Part shown: piece after piece, positions 27,967 to 36,877 of the stretch
Numbering within the stretch: the stretch's first letter is position 1
Layout of the letters: each line of letters begins with the position of its first letter
Assembly (NCBI GenBank): GCA_037624485.1
Contig: JASJJC010000009.1
Coordinates: 186,001-250,000, forward strand
Origin: JAFMKE01 sp037624485
GTDB lineage: Bacteria > Bacteroidota > Bacteroidia > Chitinophagales > UBA8649
Reading direction: 5' to 3'
DNA length: 64,000 nucleotides
Program-made: the position numbers and the translations under genes
Notes under the pieces: model-generated
The model's input: only the letters and a program-made list of their open reading frames with translations
Database searches by the model: none
What the model was told of the DNA's origin: nothing

Positions 27967-29523
27967 ATGAATTTGCAATTTGACTTACCAAAAGAACAAT
28001 CATCAATCATTAAAGTGATTGGAGTAGGTGGTGGGGGCAGTAATGCTGTTAATCACATGTATGAAATGGGTATTAGAGGAGTTAATTATGTGGTGTGCAA
28101 CACAGATCAACAAGCTCTTGACCTAAGTCCCGTTCCCAATAAAATCCAATTAGGTCCAGAAATGACCCAAGGTTTAGGGGCTGGATCTAGACCCGAAATA
28201 GGAGAAGAAGCTACGATTGAATCTTCGCAGGACATCCAAGAATTACTGAGTAAGAATACGAGAATGGTGTTTGTCACTGCCGGAATGGGCGGAGGAACAG
28301 GGACTGGTGGAGCTCCTGTAGTAGCCAAACTTGCCCGAGAGATGGGAATATTGACAGTTGGTATTGTCACCACTCCATTTAGCTTTGAAGGCCGTCGGAA
28401 GTTGATGCAGGCAGATGAAGGGATTAAGAAATTAAAGGATGAAGTAGATAGTATTTTGGTTATCTCCAACGATAAGATTCGAGAGATTTACGGAAATTTG
28501 TCAAAATCTGAGGCATTTTCAAGAGCAGATGATGTATTGACCATGGCTGCAAAATCAATTTCAGAAATTATTACAGTCCCCGGTGAAATTAATGTTGATT
28601 TTGCCGATGTTCAGTATGTAATGAAAGAAAGTGGAGTGGCAATAATGGGTGTTGCAGAAGCGGAAGGAGAAGATAGAGCCATGCGTGCTGTTCATGCGGC
28701 AATAAATTCACCTTTACTTAATAGCAACAATATAACAGGTGCGAGAAAAATATTAATCAATATTAGCTCGGGTAATGAACAAGTAACTATTGATGAAATT
28801 ACTGAAATCAATGATTTTGTGCAAGATGCAGCAGGCAATGATACAGATATCATATTTGGTACTTGTGACGATGATGCTTTAGGTGAAAAGTTAAGTGTTA
28901 CAATTATTGCTACTGGGTTCAGTGATGATAATACTGAACCTGTGCAAGTAAAGAAAGAAGTGATTAGTTTGGATAATCTTGCAAGAGAAGAGGCTCCGAT
29001 CAAGCCCGCAGAAGATGTTATGCAGATAAGAGAAGAAACATCAGATAATCCACATACAGGAAATAAAGTAAGTGATTCTTACACCTTTGATTTGTTCGAC
29101 GGTCGCAAGGATGAAGAACCAGTTGAACCTACTCAAGTGAATCTGAATAATAATTTTGAGGAGAACTCATTCGATTTTGAGATCAAAGAAGTTGACTCTA
29201 CTCTGCCTGACACTGAATCTTATGGTTTCTATACAACACCAAAAGAAACACCAAGGGAAGATTTGCCCGTCAATAAGGAGGAAATCCTTAATGATCGTGT
29301 CCGCAGATTAAAAGATGTGAGTTATAAATGGGACAATATGAATAAGATCAAGGAATTCGAGGAAACACCAGCCTATACCAGACGAGGGATATGTTTGGAT
29401 GAAACTCCTCATAGTAGTGAAAATAATGTCTCTAGATTTTCGGTAGATAGTTTTGATGTTGAAGGAGAAAAACGACCAGAAATTCGAAAGAATAATGGTT
29501 TTCTTAATGATAATGTAGATTGA
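27967..29523 (+). CDS. ftsZ: Division GTPase FtsZ
   Basis: 518 residues. Tubulin-fold GTPase with VGGGGSNAVNHM (about 22) and the signature GGGTGTGGAP (about 103-113). T7-loop residues occur near NVDFADV. The globular part ends near 320, followed by a long variable linker and a conserved C-terminal tail (NNGFLNDNVD) that probably meets FtsA. It builds the Z-ring. It is the last gene of the dcw cluster, followed at once by a perfect-palindrome terminator. Confidence 0.98.
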   Translation: MNLQFDLPKEQSSIIKVIGVGGGGSNAVNHMYEMGIRGVNYVVCNTDQQALDLSPVPNKIQLGPEMTQGLGAGSRPEIGEEATIESSQDIQELLSKNTRMVFVTAGMGGGTGTGGAPVVAKLAREMGILTVGIVTTPFSFEGRRKLMQADEGIKKLKDEVDSILVISNDKIREIYGNLSKSEAFSRADDVLTMAAKSISEIITVPGEINVDFADVQYVMKESGVAIMGVAEAEGEDRAMRAVHAAINSPLLNSNNITGARKILINISSGNEQVTIDEITEINDFVQDAAGNDTDIIFGTCDDDALGEKLSVTIIATGFSDDNTEPVQVKKEVISLDNLAREEAPIKPAEDVMQIREETSDNPHTGNKVSDSYTFDLFDGRKDEEPVEPTQVNLNNNFEENSFDFEIKEVDSTLPDTESYGFYTTPKETPREDLPVNKEEILNDRVRRLKDVSYKWDNMNKIKEFEETPAYTRRGICLDETPHSSENNVSRFSVDSFDVEGEKRPEIRKNNGFLNDNVD

Positions 29524-29546
29524 AAGTTAGAATACTAAGACTATAT

Positions 29547-29585
29547 AAAAGGCCTACTAAGAATTCTTAGTAGGCCTTTTTTTGT
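29547..29585 (+). terminator. Perfect-palindrome terminator after ftsZ
   Basis: 34 bp (29547-29580) are a perfect palindrome centred on GAATTC, with arms containing AAAAGGCCTACTAAGAA, followed by a further T run. It is symmetric and could work in both directions. Confidence 0.9.
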
Positions 29586-29704
29586 GGCAAAAACCAGCGT
29601 TCAGAACACTAAGTTAGTCCCTCGGTAAATTGCGCTTTTGTGCAGTTTGATTTTTTATATAATCAGTAGCAAAGGGCTGTGGTAAACAAAATAGCAACAA
29701 TTTG

Positions 29705-29755
29705 TGGATTTATTCCATCTTTATTTGGATTTATTCCATTAAACGTTTAACTTCG
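29705..29755 (+). promoter_or_regulatory. Promoter and duplicated operator of the S24-peptidase regulator
   Basis: TGGATTTATTCCAT occurs perfectly twice, at 29705-29718 and 29726-29739, 21 bp apart (two helical turns). Each copy holds an imperfect inverted repeat, GGA-N5-TCC. A -33-like TTTG (29724-29727) overlaps the second copy; with a 20-nt spacer follows TAACTTCG (29748-29755), a near match to TAnnTTTG. The layout suits autorepression. Confidence 0.6.
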
Positions 29756-29760
29756 AATGG

Positions 29761-30522
29761 ATGAAAAATAAATTACCAATTGAAGCAGAACGGTTTAAGG
29801 TTTTAAGAAATTATTTAGGCTTTACACAAGCTAAATTTGCTCAAGACTTAGGTATTAAATCTTCTACCGTTGATATTGAGAGAGGCAAGATGCGAATACC
29901 TGCTCACGCATTGATTTTCTTGATTAAAAAATATAATATTGATCCACTTTGGCTTTATGGTGAAAGCGAGCAGATGCATAGTAAGGTGAGAAAACTAGAG
30001 GTTCTACCAAAAGTAATTTTAGTAGATAGTGATGAGAATGAGAATGTCTTAATGGTTAACGCTAAAGCTGCGGCGGGTTACCCGTCAAACCTATCCAATC
30101 ATCAATGGTATAGTTCTTTACCCGCTTTTCATATTCCATTACCCAGTTTTAAGGGAGTGAGTATTCGAGCTTTTCAAGTGGAGGGACATAGCATGCTGCC
30201 TATCTTAAAGCCTAACGATTGGGTGTTTGGTAAAGCAATCCTTCATTTAGAAAGCATCAAAGAGGGAGATGTTTATGTCGTGGTCAGCCACGATTCAGTT
30301 TTAGTTAAACGGGTTTATCATAAAGATGCTCAAAATATCATACTAATTTCGGAGAATTCCCAATACCCTGATATCATAATGAATAAAACCAAAGTGCAGG
30401 AAATGTGGAATTTTGCCAGTAAAATGAGTTTTGACCTAGAACAAAAAGAAGGTCGTTTGACTGCGATAAATGATAAAATTGATATCCTCTTAAAAGAGAT
30501 TAAGAGAGACGAACCGAATTAA
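29761..30522 (+). CDS. HTH / S24 peptidase-type transcriptional regulator (CI/LexA-like)
   Basis: 253 residues. N-terminal XRE-type helix-turn-helix (about 8-70, GFTQAKFAQDLGIKSSTVD); LexA/CI-type S24 peptidase domain (about 95-230) with the Ser-Lys dyad Ser144 (EGHSMLP) and Lys183 (VLVKRV). A possible self-cleavage site, Ala105-Gly106 (KAAAGYP), lies before it. CI/LexA-like proteins repress targets until stress triggers self-cleavage. No phage gene is nearby, so a chromosomal stress regulator is more likely than a prophage repressor. The start codon sits 5 nt behind the -7 element. Confidence 0.85.
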   Translation: MKNKLPIEAERFKVLRNYLGFTQAKFAQDLGIKSSTVDIERGKMRIPAHALIFLIKKYNIDPLWLYGESEQMHSKVRKLEVLPKVILVDSDENENVLMVNAKAAAGYPSNLSNHQWYSSLPAFHIPLPSFKGVSIRAFQVEGHSMLPILKPNDWVFGKAILHLESIKEGDVYVVVSHDSVLVKRVYHKDAQNIILISENSQYPDIIMNKTKVQEMWNFASKMSFDLEQKEGRLTAINDKIDILLKEIKRDEPN

Positions 30523-30662
30523 TTTTTTGAGAGCTTGCAAGATTTTAGAAAAGTCGGTTCACACAATAAATCCAACTTCAAATGCCATTTCTATCTAAGT
30601 AAGGGGAAATCTTATGTTTTTAAGGCGCATTCGTCTATTTCTATATCAACAGTTTCGGGCAT

Positions 30663-31949
30663 CTACTTCGCCATCAATTCCTCTATCTCTTCAACTGTAA
30701 TTGGAATGTTGGCCATTAAGTCAAAGTTCTTTCCGTCTTTAACGATAATGTCATTTTCAATACGAACTCCTATTCCTTCATCCCGTATGTATATTCCAGG
30801 CTCAATGGTGAAGCACATGTTTTCCTCAATTTTCTCATAACGAGCACCTACATCATGCACGTCAATACCCATGAAGTGACTTGTCCCATGCGGGAAATAT
30901 TTTTGAGTGAGCTGCTTCCTTTCTTCTTCACTTGCTTGCTTGTCAATTAATTTAATATCCACTAAGGCTGAGGCCATCATTTTTTTGACCGCTGCATTGA
31001 AGTCATTCAGCGTCATTCCAGGACTCATAATGTTCTTTGCTTCATCATGAATGCCTAGACAGGCGTTATATACTTCTTTTTGACGATCCGTGAACTTTCC
31101 ATTTACAGGAATAGTCCGGGAAAGGTCAGAGGCATAACAAGCATATTCCGAACCAAAATCCATAAGTAATAAATCTCCATCATTACATACCACGTCATTT
31201 TCAATGTAATGCAAGACACATGCATTAGCACCTGAAGCAATAATCGGGGTATATGCATGTCCTGTTGCACCATGCCTCATAAAGGTGGAAATGATTTCTG
31301 CTTCTACTTCATATTCCATCATTCCTGGTTGGGTAGTTGAGAGCACCCTTCTAAATGCTTGCTCAGTTATGTCACAAGCTTTTTGCATTGTCGCCACTTC
31401 TTCGGCTTGTTTGATGCTTCGTTGGTATGAAACAATCGGTGCACTGCGCTTGAATTGATGAAGAGGGAACTGATCTCTCATTGCTTTGGCAAAACGCTTG
31501 TCCTTTGTTTCTACCTTTGAATGGGCTCTGTCATTTTCATTTAAATTAAGATAAAAGGTTTTGACCATATTACTTAAATGGCTTACCGTGCTATCAAAAG
31601 CAGTATTCCATTTGATGGTTTCAATATTGGATATCTGTTTACCTTGCTTTTTATTTACCTTATCACCTTCCCATACCGCGATCATTTCATTTGTTTCGCG
31701 CAAAAACAAGATTTCACGTTGTTCCTCATTTGATGCATCAGGGTAAAGAATAAGCATGCACTCCTCTTGGTCAATTCCAGTTAGGTAGTAAAAGTCAGGG
31801 TTTTGTCGAAATGGGTGGTGTCCATCAGCACTTCTCGGCATGACATCATTAGAATGAAAGATAGCCATGGAGTTTTTCTCCATTTGTTTCATAAAGGTCT
31901 TTCGATTACCGCTAAAAAAACTAGCTGGCATGCGTTCATATCTACTCAT
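30663..31949 (-). CDS. pepP: Xaa-Pro aminopeptidase (M24B metallopeptidase)
   Basis: 428 residues. N-terminal aminopeptidase P domain (about 5-140), then a pita-bread catalytic domain with the dinuclear metal ligands: DFGSEYACYASDLSRTIP (two Asp), HGTSHFMGIDVHD (His), FTIEPGIY (Glu) and RIENDIIV (Glu). It removes N-terminal residues preceding proline, in the cytosol. It is convergent with the S24 regulator. A good promoter lies upstream. Confidence 0.94.
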   Translation of the reverse strand: MSRYERMPASFFSGNRKTFMKQMEKNSMAIFHSNDVMPRSADGHHPFRQNPDFYYLTGIDQEECMLILYPDASNEEQREILFLRETNEMIAVWEGDKVNKKQGKQISNIETIKWNTAFDSTVSHLSNMVKTFYLNLNENDRAHSKVETKDKRFAKAMRDQFPLHQFKRSAPIVSYQRSIKQAEEVATMQKACDITEQAFRRVLSTTQPGMMEYEVEAEIISTFMRHGATGHAYTPIIASGANACVLHYIENDVVCNDGDLLLMDFGSEYACYASDLSRTIPVNGKFTDRQKEVYNACLGIHDEAKNIMSPGMTLNDFNAAVKKMMASALVDIKLIDKQASEEERKQLTQKYFPHGTSHFMGIDVHDVGARYEKIEENMCFTIEPGIYIRDEGIGVRIENDIIVKDGKNFDLMANIPITVEEIEELMAK

Positions 31950-31975
31950 AATTTCATCTTATTTAATAGGTAATA

Positions 31976-32007
31976 CAAATGTATCCATTTTTTTGCCTCA
32001 AAACAAA
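31976..32007 (-). promoter_or_regulatory. Promoter of pepP
   Basis: On the minus strand: TTTG (32007-32004), a 20-nt spacer, TACATTTG (31983-31976). The leader is about 25 nt. Confidence 0.65.
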
Positions 32008-32218
32008 GTTGAAATTGTAAATTCCTGCATCCTAGACTTGTTGCTTGGCTAGTGACATTATTCCCCTCGAACCCAATAAAACTCTTGATATTTTCGCATA
32101 CTTTTGCTGATGGAAGAATTAATAGTCAAATTACACAGCTTGAAGTCAACAGCTGTGGGGCTTTAATCGTCTTATACCCAAAAAAAAATAGGAATGACCT
32201 AAAAAAATTAAAAATCCG

Positions 32219-32249
32219 TTTTTTAATTAAAAATCTTTCCATACCTTTG
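32219..32249 (+). promoter_or_regulatory. Promoter of the ribosomal-protein cluster (rpsL)
   Basis: TACCTTTG at 32242-32249, followed by C as in many Bacteroidota promoters, with T-rich TTTT at 32219-32222 and a 19-nt spacer. The rpsL ATG is 24 nt downstream. Confidence 0.65.
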
Positions 32250-32273
32250 CAGTCCTAAAATTTTAAGCAATTT

Positions 32274-32648
32274 ATGCCTACAATTCAACAATTAGTAAGA
32301 AAAGGAAGGAAAGCGATTATAAGCAAAAGTAAATCTAGAGCTTTAGACGCCTGCCCTCAGAAGAGAGGAGTATGTACAAGAGTATATACCACTACACCTA
32401 AAAAACCTAACTCTGCTTTGAGAAAAGTGGCGAAGGTGAGATTGACCAACGGAATAGAGGTTATTGCCTATATACCGGGTGAAGGTCACAACTTACAAGA
32501 GCACTCTATCGTATTGATTAGAGGAGGAAGGGTAAAGGATTTACCAGGGGTGCGTTACCACATCGTTAGAGGTGCTTTAGATACATCTGGTGTTGAAGGT
32601 AGACTGCAGTCAAGATCTAAATACGGAGCTAAGCGCCCGAAAAAATAA
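32274..32648 (+). CDS. rpsL: 30S ribosomal protein S12
   Basis: 124 residues. Decoding-centre loops TTPKKPNSALRK and RVKDLPGVRYH are intact, including the two lysines whose replacement gives streptomycin resistance, so the sequence looks wild type. It is the first gene of the joined str-S10-spc-alpha cluster, 6 nt before rpsG. Confidence 0.98.
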   Translation: MPTIQQLVRKGRKAIISKSKSRALDACPQKRGVCTRVYTTTPKKPNSALRKVAKVRLTNGIEVIAYIPGEGHNLQEHSIVLIRGGRVKDLPGVRYHIVRGALDTSGVEGRLQSRSKYGAKRPKK

Positions 32649-32654
32649 GATAGT

Positions 32655-33122
32655 ATGAGAAAAAGAAAACCGCAGAAAAGGTATTATCAACCAGATCCAA
32701 GATTTGGTGATGAGAATGTAACTTTCTTTGTTAACAATTTAATGTTAGACGGAAAGAAAACGATTGCGTACAAAATATTTTATGATGCAATGGACTATGC
32801 TACGGAAAAAGCTGGGGAAGATGGTTATGAGCTATGGAAAAAAGCTTTAGTAGCAATATCTCCTGGAGTTGAAGTAAAAAGTAGAAGAATCGGTGGTGCC
32901 ACTTTTCAAATCCCTTCAGAGGTTCGTCCAGCAAGAAAGCGTTCCGTAGGAATGAAGTGGCTAATAAAATACTCTCGTGCTCGTAACGGGAAGTCAATGG
33001 CTGAAAAGCTGGGTAGTGAAATTATGGCAGCAGCCAAAGGTGAAGGAGCTGCAGTCAAAAAAAGAGAAGATACGCAAAGAATGGCGGAAGCAAATAAAGC
33101 GTTCTCTCACTTTAAATTTTAA
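32655..33122 (+). CDS. rpsG: 30S ribosomal protein S7
   Basis: 155 residues, full length. Contains the RNA-binding stretch GGATFQIPSEVRPARK and a C-terminal helix ending KAFSHFKF. It nucleates assembly of the 30S head and forms part of the E site. In the str operon of E. coli it is the translational autoregulator; no equivalent leader was recognised here. It lies between rpsL and fusA. Confidence 0.98.
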   Translation: MRKRKPQKRYYQPDPRFGDENVTFFVNNLMLDGKKTIAYKIFYDAMDYATEKAGEDGYELWKKALVAISPGVEVKSRRIGGATFQIPSEVRPARKRSVGMKWLIKYSRARNGKSMAEKLGSEIMAAAKGEGAAVKKREDTQRMAEANKAFSHFKF

Positions 33123-33131
33123 TAAACAGTC

Positions 33132-35237
33132 ATGGCTAGAGATTTAAACTACACAAGAAATATCGGAATCGCAGCGCATATTGATGCAGGTAAAACTACA
33201 ACAACAGAGCGTATTTTGTACTACACTGGTGTGACTCACAAGATAGGTGAGGTGCATGATGGTGCTGCTACAATGGATCACATGGCACAAGAGCAAGAAA
33301 GAGGTATTACAATTACTTCTGCTGCCACTACGGTTCACTGGGATTACAGAGGTAAAGAATATCACGTTAATATTATTGATACTCCAGGTCACGTGGATTT
33401 CACTGTTGAAGTGAATCGGTCATTAAGAGTATTAGATGGTTTAGTGTTTTTGTTTTCAGCGGTTGATGGTGTTGAGCCACAGTCTGAAACAAATTGGCGT
33501 TTAGCTGACAACTATAATGTGCCAAGAATTGGATTCGTTAATAAAATGGATCGTCAAGGTGCTGATTTCTTAAACGTGTGCGCTCAGGTTAAGAAAATGT
33601 TAGGTAGCCACGCTTTACCACTACAAATTCCTATCGGTGCTGAAGATGATTTCAAAGGTGCTGTTGATCTAATCAACTTTAAAGGAGTCGTATGGAATGA
33701 AGATGATATGGGTATGACCTTTAATGAAGTGCCTATACCAGATGACATCTTAGAAGAAGCTACCATGTACAGAGAGCAATTGCTTGAAGCTGTAGCTGAA
33801 TTCAACGATACCTTAATGGAGAAATACTTCGAAGATCCTGATTCATTAACTGAAAGAGAAATTTTAGATGCTCTAAGAGAAGCTACTATTGCTGGAAAAG
33901 TTATTCCAATGATGTGTGGCTCTGCATTTAAAAATAAAGGTGTTCAGGCTATGTTGGATATGGTCATGGAAATTTTACCGTCACCTTTAGATGTAGAAGG
34001 AATCATAGGAACAAATCCTGATACGGATGAGCAAGAGGTTAGAAAGCCAAATGTTGACGAGCCCTTTGCTGCCTTAGCATTTAAAATAGCTACGGATCCT
34101 TTTGTAGGTCGTTTGTGTTTCACAAGAGCTTATTCAGGAAAGTTAGATTCTGGCTCTTATGTTTTAAACACAAGAACGGGAAAGAAAGAGCGTATTTCAC
34201 GTGTATTTGAAATGCATGCGAACACTCAGAAACAAGTTCCTTTTTTACAAGCAGGAGATATCGCAGCCTTAGTTGGTTTTAAAGATATTAGAACTGGAGA
34301 TACATTATGCGCAGAGAAGCATCCTATTGTCTTGGAGTCTATGGACTTTCCAGATCCAGTTATTGGACTAGCAATTGAGCCAAAAACTCAAAGTGATGTA
34401 GATAAGTTAGGTATGGCTTTAGCAAAATTGTCTGAAGAGGATCCAACTTTTAAAGTTGCATTTGATGAGAATACAAGTCAAACTGTCATTAGTGGAATGG
34501 GTGAGTTACACCTTGACATTATCTTGGATCGTTTGAGAAGAGAATTTAAAGTAGAGTGTAATCAGGGAGCTCCACAAGTAAACTATAAAGAGCAAATATC
34601 TCAAACAGTTGAGCATAGAGAGACCTTCAAGAAACAATCGGGTGGTAGAGGTAAATTTGCTGATATCAAGTTCGAAATGGGACCTGTCGAAGACCCTACC
34701 AAACAAGGATTAGAATTTGTAAATGATATTTTTGGTGGATCTATTCCAAGAGAATTTATTCCTGCAATCGAGAAAGGTTTTAAAGAAGCTATGAAGAATG
34801 GTGTTCTTGCTGGTTACGAAGTTGATAGCTTAAAAGTAAGAATTTATGATGGTTCATTTCACCAAGTGGATTCTGATGCTTTATCTTTTGAATTGTGTGC
34901 AAAAATTGGATTTAAAGAAGCTTCGAAAAAAGCGAAGCCTATTATTCTTGAACCAATCATGAAACTAGAAGTTATTACTCCAGAAGAAAATACAGGGGAT
35001 GTAGTTGGTGATTTGAATAGAAGACGAGGTATCATGGAAGGTATGGCTATGAAAGGAACTGGTCAAGTAATTAAAGCAAAAGTTCCATTATCTGAAATGT
35101 TTGGATATGTCACACAGCTAAGAACGATTACTTCAGGTAGAGCAACGTCATCTATGGAATTCCATAGTTACCAACCTGCTCCAGATGGTATAGCAAAAAC
35201 TGTAATTGAAAAAGCAACGGGTAAAGTAACCGCTTAA
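33132..35237 (+). CDS. fusA: Elongation factor G
   Basis: 701 residues, normal EF-G length. GTPase motifs: G1 AHIDAGKTTTTE, G2 RGITITSAATT, G3 DTPGHVDF, G4 NKMDRQGAD. Domains II-V follow, with RRGIMEGM in domain V. It drives ribosomal translocation. tuf does not follow; rpsJ does, 11 nt later, which joins the str and S10 clusters. Confidence 0.98.
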   Translation: MARDLNYTRNIGIAAHIDAGKTTTTERILYYTGVTHKIGEVHDGAATMDHMAQEQERGITITSAATTVHWDYRGKEYHVNIIDTPGHVDFTVEVNRSLRVLDGLVFLFSAVDGVEPQSETNWRLADNYNVPRIGFVNKMDRQGADFLNVCAQVKKMLGSHALPLQIPIGAEDDFKGAVDLINFKGVVWNEDDMGMTFNEVPIPDDILEEATMYREQLLEAVAEFNDTLMEKYFEDPDSLTEREILDALREATIAGKVIPMMCGSAFKNKGVQAMLDMVMEILPSPLDVEGIIGTNPDTDEQEVRKPNVDEPFAALAFKIATDPFVGRLCFTRAYSGKLDSGSYVLNTRTGKKERISRVFEMHANTQKQVPFLQAGDIAALVGFKDIRTGDTLCAEKHPIVLESMDFPDPVIGLAIEPKTQSDVDKLGMALAKLSEEDPTFKVAFDENTSQTVISGMGELHLDIILDRLRREFKVECNQGAPQVNYKEQISQTVEHRETFKKQSGGRGKFADIKFEMGPVEDPTKQGLEFVNDIFGGSIPREFIPAIEKGFKEAMKNGVLAGYEVDSLKVRIYDGSFHQVDSDALSFELCAKIGFKEASKKAKPIILEPIMKLEVITPEENTGDVVGDLNRRRGIMEGMAMKGTGQVIKAKVPLSEMFGYVTQLRTITSGRATSSMEFHSYQPAPDGIAKTVIEKATGKVTA

Positions 35238-35248
35238 TATTAAAGAAA

Positions 35249-35554
35249 ATGACACAGAGAATTAGAATTAAGTTGAAATCATACGATTATAATTTAGTTG
35301 ACAAGTCAGCTGAAAAAATCTATAAAACAGTAAAGAATACAGGAGCTATTATTAGTGGACCAATTCCTTTACCAACGAAAAGAAAAGTCTTTAATATCTT
35401 GCGTTCACCTCACGTGAACTCAGATTCAAAGGAACAGTTTCAATTAATGACGTATAAAAGATTATTAGACATCTACAGCTCTAACTCAAAAACAATTGAT
35501 GCTTTAATGAAGCTTGAATTGCCGAGTGGAGTCGATGTAGAAATTAAAGTTTAA
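35249..35554 (+). CDS. rpsJ: 30S ribosomal protein S10
   Basis: 101 residues. Typical core IRIKLKSYDYNLVDKSAEKI and GPIPLPTKRKVFNILRSPHVNSDSKEQF (two motifs joined). It assembles the 30S head and is also NusE in antitermination complexes. First S10-type gene; the next gene is 78 nt away, an unusually wide gap for this cluster, and the gap contains a perfect palindrome. Confidence 0.98.
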   Translation: MTQRIRIKLKSYDYNLVDKSAEKIYKTVKNTGAIISGPIPLPTKRKVFNILRSPHVNSDSKEQFQLMTYKRLLDIYSSNSKTIDALMKLELPSGVDVEIKV

Positions 35555-35570
35555 GCGGGAAACCAATGTC

Positions 35571-35590
35571 CTTTCCCTAATTAGGGAAAG
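35571..35590. repeat. Perfect 20-bp palindrome between rpsJ and rplC
   Basis: CTTTCCCTAATTAGGGAAAG is exactly self-complementary. It is not followed by a T run, so it does not look like a standard terminator. It may be a structured mRNA element, a processing site or a protein-binding site. Confidence 0.6.
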
Positions 35591-35632
35591 AATAAGTTCC
35601 ATCTGAAACAAATTTTTAAAACAAAAAGACAG

Positions 35633-36253
35633 ATGAAAGCAATTTTAGGAAAAAAGATTGGAATGACTAGCGTCTTCACTGAAGAGGGATCCAAAATGCC
35701 GTGTACGGTATTAAGTATCGGACCTTGCTACGTTACTCAAATCAAAACGGAAGAAACTGACGGATACAATGCCGTGCAGTTAGCTTACGGAGAAAAGAAA
35801 GATAAGAACACGCCAAACCCTATGAAGGGTCACTTCAAAAAAGCAGGAGTGGATTCCAAACACAAGTTATTTGAAGTTAGAGATTTTGACTTTGAAAAAA
35901 ATCTTGGGGATGAAATCACTATCGACATCTTTGAAGAAGGTGAAGAAATTGCTGTGGTTGGTACTTCAAAAGGTAAAGGTTTCCAAGGTGTTGTAAAACG
36001 TCACGGATTTAGGGGTGTTGGAATGCAAACCCACGGTCAGCACAATAGAGGTAGAGCGCCAGGATCAATTGGTATGGCATCTACGCCTTCAAGAGTACTG
36101 AAAGGTCAGCGTATGGCCGGAAGAATGGGTACTGATAGAGTCAAAGTTAAAGGCCTGAAAATTATTAAATTAATAGCAGAAGAAAACTTAATGGTTGTAA
36201 AAGGAAGTGTTCCTGGCCATAAGGGATCTTACATAATTGTGGAGGGTAAATAA
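35633..36253 (+). CDS. rplC: 50S ribosomal protein L3
   Basis: 206 residues. Starts MKAILGKKIGMTSVF and carries the extended loop GFQGVVKRHGFRGVG and GSIGMASTPSRVLKGQRMAGR that reaches the peptidyl transferase centre. One of the early 50S assembly proteins. It ends one base before the rplD ATG. Confidence 0.98.
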   Translation: MKAILGKKIGMTSVFTEEGSKMPCTVLSIGPCYVTQIKTEETDGYNAVQLAYGEKKDKNTPNPMKGHFKKAGVDSKHKLFEVRDFDFEKNLGDEITIDIFEEGEEIAVVGTSKGKGFQGVVKRHGFRGVGMQTHGQHNRGRAPGSIGMASTPSRVLKGQRMAGRMGTDRVKVKGLKIIKLIAEENLMVVKGSVPGHKGSYIIVEGK

Positions 36254-36254
36254 A

Positions 36255-36869
36255 ATGAAAGTGAAAGTTTTAAATACAGCCGGTAAGGAAACTGGAAGAG
36301 AGGTAACATTACCAAAAGAAGTTTTCGGTATTGAACCAAATGATCATGCTATTTACTTAGACGTTAAGCAATATTTAGCTAACCAACGTCAAGGTACACA
36401 CAAAGCAAAGGAAAGATCAGAAGTTAAAGGATCTACAAAAAAGATTAGAAAACAAAAAGGTTCAGGTGGAGCGCGTTTTGGCGATATCAAGAATCCGCTT
36501 TTTAGAGGTGGTGGTCGTGTATTCGGTCCTCGTCCTAGAAATTATTCGTTCAAATTGAATAAAAAAGTGAAAGTATTAGCAAGGCTTTCAGCACTTACAT
36601 ACAGAGCAAAAGAAAATGCTATTGTTGTTGTGGAAGACTTCAAAATGGATGCACCTAAAACCAGTGTCTTCATTTCTTTTTTAGGGAATATTGGAGCAGA
36701 TAAGAAGGGATTATACGTTAACCAAGATGCAGATAGTAATGTCTTGCTTTCTTCTAGAAACTTTCAAGGAGCTAGAATCACTGAGGTTAACAATTTAAAC
36801 ACTTATGATATTTTAAATTGCCAGAAACTAGTTATCAGTGAAAGCAGCCTAGAATATTTTAATAAATAA
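36255..36869 (+). CDS. rplD: 50S ribosomal protein L4
   Basis: 204 residues from the ATG at 36255; a GTG 18 nt upstream is in frame but lies inside rplC. The basic extended loop (KIRKQKGSGGARFGDIKNP and RVFGPRPRNYSFKLN) lines the exit tunnel. In E. coli L4 represses the S10 operon through its leader; no comparable leader is obvious here. Confidence 0.97.
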   Translation: MKVKVLNTAGKETGREVTLPKEVFGIEPNDHAIYLDVKQYLANQRQGTHKAKERSEVKGSTKKIRKQKGSGGARFGDIKNPLFRGGGRVFGPRPRNYSFKLNKKVKVLARLSALTYRAKENAIVVVEDFKMDAPKTSVFISFLGNIGADKKGLYVNQDADSNVLLSSRNFQGARITEVNNLNTYDILNCQKLVISESSLEYFNK

Positions 36870-36877
36870 TTGAAGCC

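Larger units (their letters stand above)
31950..32273. other. 324-bp intergenic region between pepP and rpsL
   Basis: Divergent region holding the pepP promoter on the left and the rpsL promoter on the right. Small open frames inside have no recognisable product. A tRNA or a conserved leader was looked for and not seen. Confidence 0.6.

Noticed and set aside
29761..30522. Prophage repressor
   Set aside because: Despite the CI-like domains, no integrase, phage structural gene or attachment repeat is near; flanks are dcw genes and pepP.
30535..30840. Open frame of 101 codons overlapping the end of pepP
   Set aside because: It runs antisense to the conserved C-terminus of pepP and its composition is low-complexity Ser/Ile-rich, typical of a shadow frame.
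32052..32258. Small open frame upstream of rpsL
   Set aside because: It overlaps the rpsL promoter, has no recognisable protein features and lies in AT-rich control DNA.
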